10,001 bases of DNA, from assembly GCA_004151065.3 (NCBI GenBank), contig NWUY0300066017.1, positions 1-10,001 on the forward strand, read 5' to 3'. Made by a program: the position numbers and the translations under genes. This DNA comes from Larix sibirica. Lineage: Eukaryota; Streptophyta; Pinopsida; Pinales; Pinaceae. Of the stretch, positions 1-8,057 are shown in pieces. Below the pieces are notes generated by a model that was given only the letters and a program-made list of their open reading frames with translations, made no database searches and had not been told where the DNA came from. Positions within the stretch are counted from its first letter, which is position 1, and each line of letters starts with the position of its first letter.

Positions 1-1286
1 AGACAATTCTAAGCTAAAAAATGTTTATTTTGTAAGAAAATCTCATAATATTCTTAAAAAATTAACTAATTTAAAAAAAAAAACACAAAATTATTATAAT
101 AAATAAACAATGAATTAACCTTAAAAACCACTACTTAAAACTGTCGGCTAATAAATTCATTAATTGAATAACCTTAAACCTATTAATGGCTAATCTCCAA
201 ACCTAGGTTAACTTGAGATACTTTTCTCTTGATGATGAGCCCTACTTTGTGGCTTGAAACGTCGAGAATTTTAACTATCTAACGCAGGTTTGAGACAACT
301 AAAATGAATTTCAAGTCTGATTTGATATTTGAATACAGTTAATTTCAATGTCATATTTATGAGTTTGAAAGGAATTAAACGTTTGGTAAGTGTGAATAGT
401 GTCTTGCCACTTAAGTTTATTGTATTGTTGTCATTAAGCATTAGTGTGTTAAGTGTTTTCTTACAACTGATTTTAAATTTCTTTAAATATAATTTTCCTT
501 GAAAGGAGTAGATGCAATGTAGCTTCTTGAACTTGAAGTATATTTTCGGTAAATTATAGATGCCTTCCTATTATTTTGCTTGGAAATGGCTTTGTGTCAT
601 TGTTGTTTAAGAGTCTCCCATTCAAGCTATTTTGGTTCTTTCATTTTATCATGTACATTTCATGTGTATTATTTTATTCCAATCGATTATATGTGTTTGA
701 TTTTCTCAGATAAAACACCATAACAAACATATTGCATATAAAAGTTTTCTAGTTACGCTAAACAAACTAAACCCAACTTACACTTCAAATTACATACACT
801 AATAGTTGAGGTCTTCTATAGACTTGGTGGTTTTGGTACAAATTTGACATGTGTAGAGAACATAAAGCTTTCTAGCCTAAATGCTATTTGAAGACCCTTG
901 ACATACTAATGGCGTATTACCTCAACTTCAAATCTATAAAAACTAACCAAAATGACACTTTGTGACAAGAGGAAAAAATGAAAGAACCTAAGGATTGGCC
1001 CATAACAATAATGTCAATGGTTTCCTAAAATTTTGAATGTATAATATATGGAGTTCAGTGCAAACTAGAACACCTAAAATCCTAGCTTGTGGGATTAATG
1101 GCTTTCCTCATCTATGTAATGTCTATTTAATAATAATAGCTTATAAACTATCAAACTATGACTAAAACGTGTAGCACTTAAATAAACTCTACTGTGTGTT
1201 TTGCTTTAGTTAGTGTTAGGCAAAGCTTTTCTAAGAACCTCATCTACCATTTTTTTCTTGGTCAAAAGGTGAAGTTCTAAGTCCTT
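1..1286. other. AT-rich intergenic stretch, no recognisable gene
   Basis: No reading frame of useful length, no RNA-gene signature and no transposon coding homology could be seen on either strand. The stretch is made of A/T runs and short A/T-rich words, as in plant intergenic DNA. Long-decayed transposon or UTR material cannot be excluded by eye. Confidence 0.6.
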
Positions 1287-1430
1287 TTTAGCTACTTTTT
1301 TCCTCCAAAAGTTAGGTTAGGAAACCATACGCTATGCCTTTCATGATTCCTTGGGTTCTTTAGCTACTTTTTTCCTCCAAAAGTTAGGTTAGAAAACCAT
1401 ACGCTATGCCCTTCATGAATCCTTGGGTTC
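1287..1430. repeat. Tandem duplication, two copies of a 72-bp unit
   Basis: The unit beginning tttagctacttttttcctcc at 1287 recurs exactly 72 bp later at 1359. The two copies (1287-1358 and 1359-1430) differ at about three positions, for example ggttaggaaa versus ggttagaaaa and cttcatgaat versus ttcatgattc. Few mismatches suggest a fairly recent local duplication. There is no coding content in the unit. Confidence 0.95.
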
Positions 1431-1463
1431 TTTGAGATACCACTTTCATATCCACCTTCATGT

Positions 1464-1587
1464 CTATCAATTTTGAAAAATCTCAAAGCTCTTGAGTTGG
1501 TAAACCTAGAAGCACTTGATTAGTACTATCAATTTTGCAAAATCTAAAAGCTCTTGAGTTGGTAAAGCTAGAAGCACTTGATTGGTG
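1464..1587. repeat. Tandem duplication, two copies of a 62-bp unit
   Basis: The unit starting ctatcaattttg at 1464 recurs 62 bp later at 1526. The copies share agctcttgagttggtaaa and ctagaagcacttgatt and differ at a handful of bases. It is unrelated in sequence and period to the 72-bp duplication that ends 33 bp upstream, so the two arose separately. Confidence 0.93.
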
Positions 1588-1850
1588 CTAACTTCACCAC
1601 TCGAAAGTGTCTCAATAATGAAAACCTACGACTTGAGAATATTCTTGTGTCACCATTATTAGTGCCATCAATGTTCAACTTCATTCTACACAATCATTCA
1701 TATAATATGTTTGTCTTTCTTTAAGGTGGAAGACATGAATATATTGTTTTGTTCTAGTCGTTTACTCAAGGTAGATTGCTTAATGCTTCCAAGAAATCTT
1801 GTTGTTCTTTATATTAATTAATAATAACGGATATTTAATTCAATACATCT
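1588..1850. other. Intergenic, nothing recognised
   Basis: No gene, RNA or transposon domain is visible here. The 3' end becomes very AT-rich around 1810-1845 (attaattaataataa) before the less AT-rich patch that follows. Confidence 0.5.
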
Positions 1851-2120
1851 CCTACCCACTTGTGTGGGTTCTCTCATCTCCCATATTGGACACGCTTATT
1901 TTATTATTGATAATGTGAATTCTCTTGAGCACTTGTCTCGATAAATGATGACAACACGTGAATTAACTCGATAGTGTCTTCCACCGTATCTATTACGGGC
2001 CGCTTAGGTTATTTTCTTGACATGAGAAGAACAACAGCAAGGCTACTAGGGACCCTACACATTCTTCTCATGAAGAATTGGTGTGAGATCCATTTATTGG
2101 TCCCACTCCACAAGGCGATG
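1851..2120. other. GC-richer patch with two hairpins, possible non-coding transposon remnant
   Basis: This patch stands out from the AT-rich flanks. It contains a short stem acccac/gtgggt with a 4-nt loop (1854-1869) and an 11-bp perfect inverted repeat, catgagaagaa at 2021-2031 with ttcttctcatg at 2062-2072. No coding frame is seen. The words ctcccatattggacac and gtgtgagatcc are of the sort found in plant LTRs and non-autonomous elements, but no clear element ends or target-site duplications were found. The identity is therefore a guess. Confidence 0.35.
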
Positions 2121-2129
2121 TGCTAGTGT

Positions 2130-2148
2130 TATATATATATATATATAT
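2130..2148. repeat. (AT)9 dinucleotide microsatellite
   Basis: An uninterrupted alternating AT run of nine units, followed by gtatg. It is a simple sequence repeat of the type that varies in length between individuals. Confidence 0.95.
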
Positions 2149-3160
2149 GTATGGTGATCTTAGTTTAATAATTAATTAAATGAATTATCTAACATATATT
2201 TCAAGTTTAATTGTGACATGTTGAAGATGGTGGTGATTAACTATGAAGCTGATGGACTTTCTAAAAAGGGATACAGCATTTATGTTGGTTCCTTGTTGTT
2301 TAAAGAGCACATGAACAATTCACTCCACTTTTATGGATCTACAATTTTTTTACTAGTTTGGTTATTTATGATACTGTTAAGCTAATAAAGTTTTTAGATA
2401 CGGTTTTAACACAATGTTTTGATGACAACTGTATTTTTTTTTTTTGGTATGTTGCGTTTTGATAGCTACTAGATATTTTGCCATATTCTTATTTTAATGA
2501 AAGTTGTTAACGACATATATATATCGCCAAAATTTATTGATGATGAACTATTTTTTATAGTTTCATTTTGGGAAAGAAAATCTTATGTAAATGTATTGAC
2601 TTTTTTAATTCTCTTGAATATTAAGAAGCATTTTTTTAATGTGAAAAAAAAGGTGATTTGGTTCTTTTGAAGAAATTATTTCACTCATATTTTCAAAACC
2701 TAAAGGAGTAGATGAATGTCATGTCAAATGAAGCTCGTGAGACTACGATTTTGGAAGAGGCTATAGAAGGCATGTTTTAAGCTATAATGATGCTCTTTTA
2801 TAGATTAGTTTTTTCTTTTACATTAAAAAATGAGTTTTTCTTTTTTATTATAATATGTTTGCAAAAAAGCTTAAATGAAGCTTTTTACCTTTCTATTAAA
2901 TTGAAAGTGGTTACTATATTATATTATTGTAAAATAAGGAATATATAATGAGAATTATATTATTGAAAATTAAGGAATGCCAAGTGATTTTGATTATTGT
3001 TTTAAAGAAAGGGATAATAAAAAACTATTTTTGTTAAGTGTAAAAAATACATAAAATTGTAATTTCAATTCAAGTTATGAATGAAAATCACAATTTGTTT
3101 TTGGAAAAAAAAAATTACTATCTTCTTTAAAGCCATTCTTTGATATTGCAAGTGTAACTA
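2149..3160. other. AT-rich intergenic stretch, no recognisable gene
   Basis: There are many A and T homopolymer runs, including a T run near 2432-2444, and no coding or RNA signature on either strand. The only discrete structure is the hairpin at 2864-2886, listed separately. Confidence 0.55.
2864..2886. repeat. Perfect 9-bp inverted repeat, 5-nt loop
   Basis: AAAAAGCTT (2864-2872) and AAGCTTTTT (2878-2886) are perfect complements separated by aaatg. The arms contain HindIII-like AAGCTT cores. On the plus strand the right arm ends in a T run, so it superficially resembles a bacterial terminator. In a plant nuclear context it is more likely a chance hairpin in A/T-rich DNA. Confidence 0.6.
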
Positions 3161-3241
3161 TTGAAGTTCCTCTTGGGCATGAGGTAAAACTGCAACCAAC
3201 TATAGTATCATGCTTTCATAGAGCTAATTCCTAGTGGATAC

Positions 3242-3526
3242 TTGATATCATATGACCTCTACTTAGCCTCAACGATGATGGAGAATAGGGGATATTGGGT
3301 ATCTTGGGGGTACTATAGGGGAATAAAATTGCCATTTTTCAAAAATAATGGATCATGGAGGATCTATATTGATTATAAACAATTAAGCAAAGGCACAATG
3401 AAAAATCAATACTCGTTACCTACTCATTATTATATTTCCATCTTGATTGAGTTCCTAACTTCTATAATGACCATCCATAGATGGTTTCACTACTTGCATC
3501 TTCACAAGGAGAGATTGAGTAGTTAA
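3242..3526 (+). pseudogene. Ty3/gypsy reverse transcriptase fragment, N-terminal part of the RT domain
   Basis: In an intact element this domain would copy retrotransposon RNA into DNA in the cytoplasmic particle. Here only a 94-codon frame survives, opening at a TTG with no ATG. Residues 32-60 (3335-3421) match the first conserved RT block: a hydrophobic-K-x-x-G-S-W-R start, then IDYKQLSKGTMKNQYSLP. This corresponds to the family pattern [26 protein letters not shown]. Upstream residues around 17-23 (GYWVSWG) may be the decayed SPWGAP block. The match fades after about residue 70, and the catalytic YxDD box, RNase H and integrase were not found downstream. The piece is thus about a quarter of an RT domain. 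It lies upstream of, and separate from, the gag remnant at 6082. The RT identity is secure from the motif; the clade is not determined. Confidence 0.82.
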
Positions 3527-4480
3527 GGAGGCCAAATGACCCTCCTATAGAAATATTTGGAGCTCACATTCTACAAACTACTCTTCCTAGTAAATTCACT
3601 ATAGTTTTATTTCCTTTCATTGAGGTTTAATTTAACATCTAGCTATTTCTCCCCATATATGTCTCAAATGTTGGTTTGTCAATAAATTTCATGTTTAATT
3701 CATTCGTTGATGCTTAGAGGGTGAAATCGACAATTTTCTTGTTATTCACTCTCATATGTTATCACAATCAATTAATAACCAAATTTTGTACACTTGTAAT
3801 ACAAAAACTCAGAACCAAATTAATAACTCCATAAGAAAGTTTGATTCAAATTTCTCTATCTTTTTCTTAAGTTTTTTACTTTTAAGTGTCCACAATCTTA
3901 ATTTAGATTTCATTACATCCTTTTTCTAACATTTATTTTCTTAAAATTTGATTTCTTTTAAATCACAACTTTTGGTGAACCTATTCGCCTTCTTTCCACA
4001 CCATTTATGCAAATCTTCCTTCAAAATTTACACTATTCGCAAAGGTTTTCCCTTGCACACCCCATTCATCTTTTTTCCCATTAGGGACATAGTTGAAGCA
4101 TGTGATCATATAGTTATATGTTCTGATAAGAACACCACTACCACAACTATGCCACTATCTTGAGTATATCCTAGGTGAGCCTTCATAACTTTTTTTTTTT
4201 TTAATTTTGTGACTTTTTAAAGAATCTTGTTAAACTAATTCAATTAACCAAACCAAACCTAAACTAACCTTTTTGTTTTGTGTGTTTACCAAAAAGAATG
4301 TTCAAGGAATGATGTAGGTCATGAATGAAACTTTGTTTTTATAAGTACTTATCATTTCTATGGTCTTTTTTTGACATTTCTCCTCTTACACTTTCAACAC
4401 TTTCCCATTCTATTATTATGAATATAGTAAGTCACACAATGAAATACTTAAAAACAAATTATATTAAAGTGTGTTTTTAC
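3527..4480. other. AT-rich intergenic stretch, no recognisable gene
   Basis: Short open frames at 3948-4163 and 4325-4516 have no recognisable motif and look like chance. A T run of about 14 lies near 4190. No continuation of the upstream RT fragment could be recognised. Confidence 0.5.
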
Positions 4481-4496
4481 TCTATCATGGATAGAA

Positions 4497-4509
4497 TGGT
4501 CCGTTGGTG
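4497..4509 (+). promoter_or_regulatory. Pol III A-box-like element
   Basis: tggtccgttggtg resembles the internal A box of tRNA genes (TRGYNNARNNGG type), which encodes the D-arm. One or two positions deviate. It sits about 43 bp before the B box, the correct tRNA-like distance. Confidence 0.6.
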
Positions 4510-4539
4510 GGGATAGATGGATTTCATTCCATCCACCCG

Positions 4540-4550
4540 GGTTCAATTCT
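4540..4550 (+). promoter_or_regulatory. Pol III B-box element
   Basis: ggttcaattct fits the B-box consensus GGTTCRANNCC at nearly every base and is preceded by cccg, as in many plant SINEs. It corresponds to the T-loop of a tRNA. Confidence 0.68.
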
Positions 4551-4563
4551 GTTGAGACATNAC

Positions 4564-4662
4564 CTTCCATCCACGATATGTGGGGAAGTTTGTTGATATT
4601 TCCTGTGTGTGACATTTCCTTGATTCCTTTGGAACACAGGAAGGTGGTTTTTCATGTGAAAA
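4564..4662 (+). ncRNA. Three consecutive stem-loops in the SINE body
   Basis: Stem 1 is CTTCC-at-CCAC (4564-4574) with GTGG-GGAAG (4580-4588): nine pairs, a two-base bulge and a 5-nt loop. Stem 2 is TTCCTGTGT (4600-4608) with ACACAGGAA (4634-4642): nine perfect pairs around a 25-nt loop. Stem 3 is TTTTCA (4649-4654) with TGAAAA (4657-4662), which is palindromic. The stems follow one another without overlap directly after the tRNA-like part, as in a folded Pol III transcript. Expression is not shown. Confidence 0.55.
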
Positions 4663-4668
4663 CAAATA

Positions 4669-6081
4669 TGTTTTTACCTTGCATTGTTAAGTGATCTTGG
4701 CATGGTGAATTAAAAATGAATAGAAATACAAAATATCTTCTTTGACATGTTTAAATTTAACTTATTGTGTCTTAATTCATTTATTTTATTACAACCTAAG
4801 CATTTGGATTGGATAAAGAATGAACTTGTACTTATCATTTTTAATTAATTTCATTTCTTGCAATTGTGTTTCAAAGTATTTTCGTTCATCTCTTCATTTT
4901 TAACAAGCATTTGTTATTTATGTTATTACTTATGCATAGAAACAAATTATCTCAAGATTTTTCTATCATAATATGTTTGTCACTTTCGCTTATAAATGAT
5001 CTGGGTGAAGCGAAAATGATTGGAAATTTATAATACCCCCTCCTTTTGTGCATCATAATCAAACAATGTTAGTTCATGATGCCAAGCTTAGATTTCTAAA
5101 TAAAGAAACTTTGACACCTAAATAAACTAAAATTTCCCTTTAAGGCCAAAATAATTTAGATTCTAAGTCAGGATTGTAGGGATAAATAATTTCTTAGAAT
5201 TGTTTTTTATAGGAAACATGGTTGTTTTTCTAGGAAGATTAAAACCCTTTCTGAAAAATGTATTTACTAATTCAAGAGATACAATCTTGTTTCAGTGTCA
5301 ATGCTTAGGTCAAGATCAATAATTTGAGAGAGCCACCCATCTCTTTAAATTTACATTCTCACTCCTTAACAGGTGGAAACCATTAACCCTTGATCAACAA
5401 TCGGTGAAGAGGTATCTTATTAGCCAAAACTAGGCTTTTCACTGGGTGGATTTCATGGAATTGAAGCACATAAGGATGATAGTTGATATCCTATTGAACT
5501 TTCCCCGAGAGTGATTTGCTATAACTATTTATGTCATACCTTCACTTGTCATCCTTAGTGGATTTCATCACCATCCATTTATATCTTCTAGAAGGCATAG
5601 TTATTGATTTCATTTTGAGAGATATTGTTAAAAGCAATAGGATTGTGATTTTAATTTACAAAACATCATGTGTAATCCCTTACATCAAAGTCATACATTT
5701 GGGTTTTATTGAAACACATATAAAACATTGTTGCTCTACTTGCGCACTAATCTCAATTTAGGTACATCTTAATTGAGTACTTAAATTTTACATATAAGAA
5801 ATATACCTTTTATTTATCACCTTGTAGCTTAAATGGATTCAAAATATTGGAAATATAGTAGATACCTACTCACCTAGGCATTTTTGTAGACTTTTTCCCC
5901 TCCCTCATTTGTTAGGAGGAATCCCTACTCTTTCCATATCTACAACAAGGCATGTTGGATATCCTTTAAATCCCAATATGATTTCACCACATGGAGCTCA
6001 TCCTTGTTAGGATTTTCATCTAGTAGCTTTCCTTCTTTGAGATCTACCCCATTCAACTCATTCACCATCTGACCATCCATA
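4669..6081. other. AT-rich stretch; expected place of the 5' LTR and leader of the gag element
   Basis: No coding homology was recognised. An intact element would have its 5' LTR, a primer-binding site complementary to a tRNA 3' end, and the gag leader here. No convincing primer-binding site such as TGGTATCAGAGC and no LTR boundaries could be found. Two small inverted repeats are present: tttcgctt/aagcgaaa (4984-4991 and 5008-5015) and gcatcat/atgatgc (5050-5056 and 5076-5082). Confidence 0.45.
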
Positions 6082-6720
6082 ATGGTTGCACCCAAAAAAC
6101 CTAACCTTTCATATAAGGTTAATATGAATCTCCTAGATTTGGTTAAGCTTATTGATGATCCTATCTTGCATGATCCTACTTGGCTACTCATGTCAAGAAA
6201 TTTAACCTTGTACATCCTTAAGTTCAAGGTTCAACTTGAAGAAGATCCACCCAACCATGTCTTGACCTTTCACCTATGGTGCTCCTCCAATAGCATCACA
6301 AAATATTCTATCTAACTTACGTTGTTTTAGGACACCTTCACTAGGGTCGCTACCAAATGGTAAATAAATAAGGTAGTTAATACCCATACCACCTTTGGGT
6401 AAATAGCTAAATATTTCTTAATTTTATTTTAATGACTCTAGTTCATTATGATATGGAAGTTGAAATTCTGATCAATTTTCACCAAACCACTGCCACACAT
6501 ATCATGGTTCACATCATTGAGTAGCACACACAACATACTTTGTGTAATATAGAGATCAAAGACAACCTCCTCTTGGATTGGTTTCTAAATTTATCCTCCC
6601 CACCATCGCCAAAAATGTAGCCACCACCATGTCATAGTAAAAACAATAAGGCATCTTCAAGGAAAAACATTTGACCTCATTTGCGCTTAGATAGTGTATT
6701 TATACTCACTATTCTAGAGG
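6082..6720 (+). other. Gag capsid-like domain remnant
   Basis: This is the helical assembly domain of gag. Conserved landmarks appear in the family's order: DPxW, a P-x-F-like IxKFK, GEDP-like EEDPPNH, TFHLWCSSNSI, a decayed LRLFQRTLTG (read as LTLF-stop-DTFTR), AKW, TFG, HYD-x3-EIL, ATHI, LLxDWF, IAKNVATTM, and a FDLICA-x-x-x-YLY that equals the usual LDLIYAQSGYLY. The order and spacing are preserved over about 600 bp, so this is one collinear gag and not scattered matches. Stops replace expected Gln, Arg or Trp at several positions (for example 6328-6330, and tag at 6504-6506). Confidence 0.87.
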
Positions 6721-7465
6721 TCCCGTGGCATCATTCTTTTGGGTCACATACACTAGTGGCATCTCATACCACCAAAGGATTTCTTAAGTCTCTTTCAAAC
6801 ACCATACTAGTTTGGTCAAATGAACTTAGCCCTGACTAGCATGTGCGCTAATCACAATGGTGGATGCCCTTCATATGCCCAACCTAGCACACCATGTGGC
6901 CTATCCAACACATACCCTCACCATATTAGAACATCATATGGTAAACCCATGTATGGGCATTACAATATGCATGATGATAGGTCATGACCATCCCATCTAG
7001 ATGCTAGTACATCCCACTTAGGGTCTCATGCATCTTAATATATGAAAATCCCCTCATGCCATGGTCAATCCTATAGTAGTGGTGCATTCACATCATATGA
7101 TATCAATACTTATTATTTTGACCCTCTACCTCATAACCCATAATACCCTTAGGATTTTTCCTCCAACAATATCTTCAACATCACAAGCCTCCTTACCCCC
7201 ATCTAACATTCAATTTCTTATTTTTCCTCCCTTCAAATAGAGCTAAGATTTTGACCAACAAAACAAAACCAATCCCTCAAAATCATAGAACAAGAGGAAG
7301 AAGAAGAAGGGTAACCAAAACCAGAATTATCCTTAGGGGTGAGGAGGAAACCTACCTAATCACACTACTAACATTAAGGGAAACCTAATCCCCAAACCAT
7401 GATCAACATCCTAACCCAAACAATAATAAAATTAATGCAAGAGTAACCAACTAAATATGAACTTT
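6720..7465 (+). other. Gag low-complexity linker, degenerate
   Basis: Frame 1 stays open for nearly 60 codons between about 6810 and 6985. It encodes a Tyr/His/Ser/Pro-rich sequence (for example HNGGCPSYAQPS and YGKPMYGHYN), then continues with occasional stops to about 7200. From about 7270, frame 2 carries a basic NKRKKKKGNQNQN tract and Asn/Pro-rich residues that run straight into the first zinc knuckle. Basic and disordered stretches before the nucleocapsid knuckle are normal in this gag family and help bind nucleic acid. Confidence 0.65.
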
Positions 7466-7468
7466 TCT

Positions 7469-7510
7469 TTCAAACTTTGTGGAAAATATGGGCATTGCAC
7501 CCATTATTGT
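7469..7510 (+). other. Gag zinc knuckle 1 (CCHC, first Cys lost)
   Basis: Residues FKLCGKYGHCTHYC match the retroviral-type knuckle C-x2-C-x4-H-x4-C. The second Cys (7478-7480), the His and the last Cys (7508-7510) are present, but the first Cys is Phe (ttc, one base from tgc). This knuckle normally binds one zinc ion and packages element RNA. With a ligand missing, metal binding would be impaired. It lies in a 65-codon frame (7457-7654) whose following residues end the motif with C-x5-F. Confidence 0.8.
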
Positions 7511-7702
7511 TCTAACATTATCAAATTTCACATAATGAAGGTTTTAGCAGGTATTTGTGGCACTAATAACCCACAAGGGAATAATATTACCCAACAAGAA
7601 AACCCTAGTTCTTCGCATTTGATAGTGCTCAAAACCCTTTTTTGTAGCAAGTAGTAGTCACCCACTAGTGGGAAGCCCCACCCACTACCTCCTCAGGGCC
7701 TT

Positions 7703-7735
7703 CTAGCTCTTACAATCCTCCTAGCTCTTACCAAA
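7703..7735 (+). repeat. 18-bp tandem repeat in the gag linker between knuckles 1 and 2
   Basis: ctagctcttac occurs at 7703 and again at 7721. In frame 1 this reads as two copies of a Pro-Ser-Ser-Tyr type hexapeptide (PSSSYNPPSSYQ). Frame 1 is the same frame as knuckles 2 and 3, which supports this stretch being old gag linker. Confidence 0.7.
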
Positions 7736-7905
7736 CATGAGATTCATTGTATCATAATGTCAACATGAACCTTGAGATATGAAACCACCTCCACCCACCC
7801 ATGGTGATCCTACTTCTATGGGATCCATTAGCTAGGGTAACCCTCCCCACTACCTTGAAGGAACCTCCATAAGCACATAACCCATCATTGCGTACCAACT
7901 ACTCT

Positions 7906-7947
7906 TGTAACTTATATAGAAAATTTGGGCATTACATTCACCAATGT
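7906..7947 (+). other. Gag zinc knuckle 2 (CCHC, second Cys lost)
   Basis: In frame 1 the residues CNLYRKFGHYIHQC fit C-x2-C-x4-H-x4-C, except that the second Cys is Tyr (tat, one base from tgt). The following IELPQFQSTLDTT is closely similar in layout to the residues after knuckles 1 and 3. The frame is too short to stand out by length (about 7873-7995) and is recognised by motif only. Confidence 0.75.
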
Positions 7948-8016
7948 ATAGAACTCCCCCAGTTTCAATCTACTCTTGATACTACTTGCATGTAATCTAT
8001 GCTACCCAATCCATCT

Positions 8017-8057
8017 TGTGTGCTTTGCGGGTAATTTGAATTTCTACTCACCATTTC
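8017..8057 (+). other. Gag zinc knuckle 3 (frameshifted)
   Basis: It starts in frame 1 with CVLCG, then a stop, then FE. It resumes in frame 3 with STHHF and continues as LDHEFQLFLTT. It spans 41 bases against the 42 needed, so a single base is missing inside the motif. The conserved His of the motif is lost near the frame shift and the last Cys reads Phe (ttc). Similarity to knuckle 2 continues past the motif (EFQLFLTT against QFQSTLDTT), which is the main evidence for it. Confidence 0.62.

Larger units (their letters stand above)
4481..4668 (+). mobile_element. Candidate tRNA-derived SINE
   Basis: The 5' part resembles a tRNA. An A-box-like tggtccgttggtg starts at 4497 and a B-box-like ggttcaattc at 4540, 43 bp apart, close to the spacing in tRNA genes. 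Between them GATGG (4516-4520) pairs with CCATC (4529-4533) as an anticodon-type stem, with a loop that contains CAT. The T-arm (4537-4553) and acceptor arms do not pair, so it is not a working tRNA gene. The 3' body holds three further stem-loops (4564-4588, 4600-4642, 4649-4662). The 9-mer tgtttttac occurs immediately before (4472-4480) and after (4669-4677), as a target-site duplication would. Plant SINEs are Pol III-transcribed, of this size (about 190 bp) and moved by LINE enzymes. The ends, and the SINE label itself, are inferred. Base 4561 is an undetermined n. Confidence 0.6.

Noticed and set aside
2864-2886. Rho-independent terminator
   Set aside because: The hairpin plus T run fits superficially, but the window is plant nuclear DNA with no bacterial gene nearby, and the stem is AT-rich.
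3203-3214. tagtatcatgct as a primer-binding site for initiator tRNA-Met
   Set aside because: It shares only tagtatca with TGGTATCAGAGC, with one mismatch inside, and its 3' end does not match. There is no LTR edge before it.
3948-4163. 71-codon plus-strand open frame with TTG start
   Set aside because: It is Phe/His/Thr-rich with no motif, sits in AT-rich intergenic DNA, has no ATG at its start and no splice or promoter context. Chance is the best explanation.
4325-4516. 63-codon plus-strand open frame
   Set aside because: It runs into the tRNA-like head of the SINE candidate and shows no protein motif.
4490-4560. A functional tRNA gene
   Set aside because: The A and B boxes and an anticodon-type stem are present, but the acceptor arms do not pair and the T-arm stem has three mismatches.
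5531-5761. 76-codon plus-strand open frame
   Set aside because: Hydrophobic, Ile-rich composition follows from A/T-rich DNA. No domain was recognised and no neighbour supports it.
7661-7672. 12-bp perfect palindrome cccactagtggg
   Set aside because: It lies inside the gag linker, and a single short palindrome of this size needs no special explanation.
7696-7760. A fourth zinc knuckle between knuckles 1 and 2 (TKHEIHC)
   Set aside because: A Lys-x-His and a His-Cys pair can be placed, but spacing is wrong and the first two ligands are absent.
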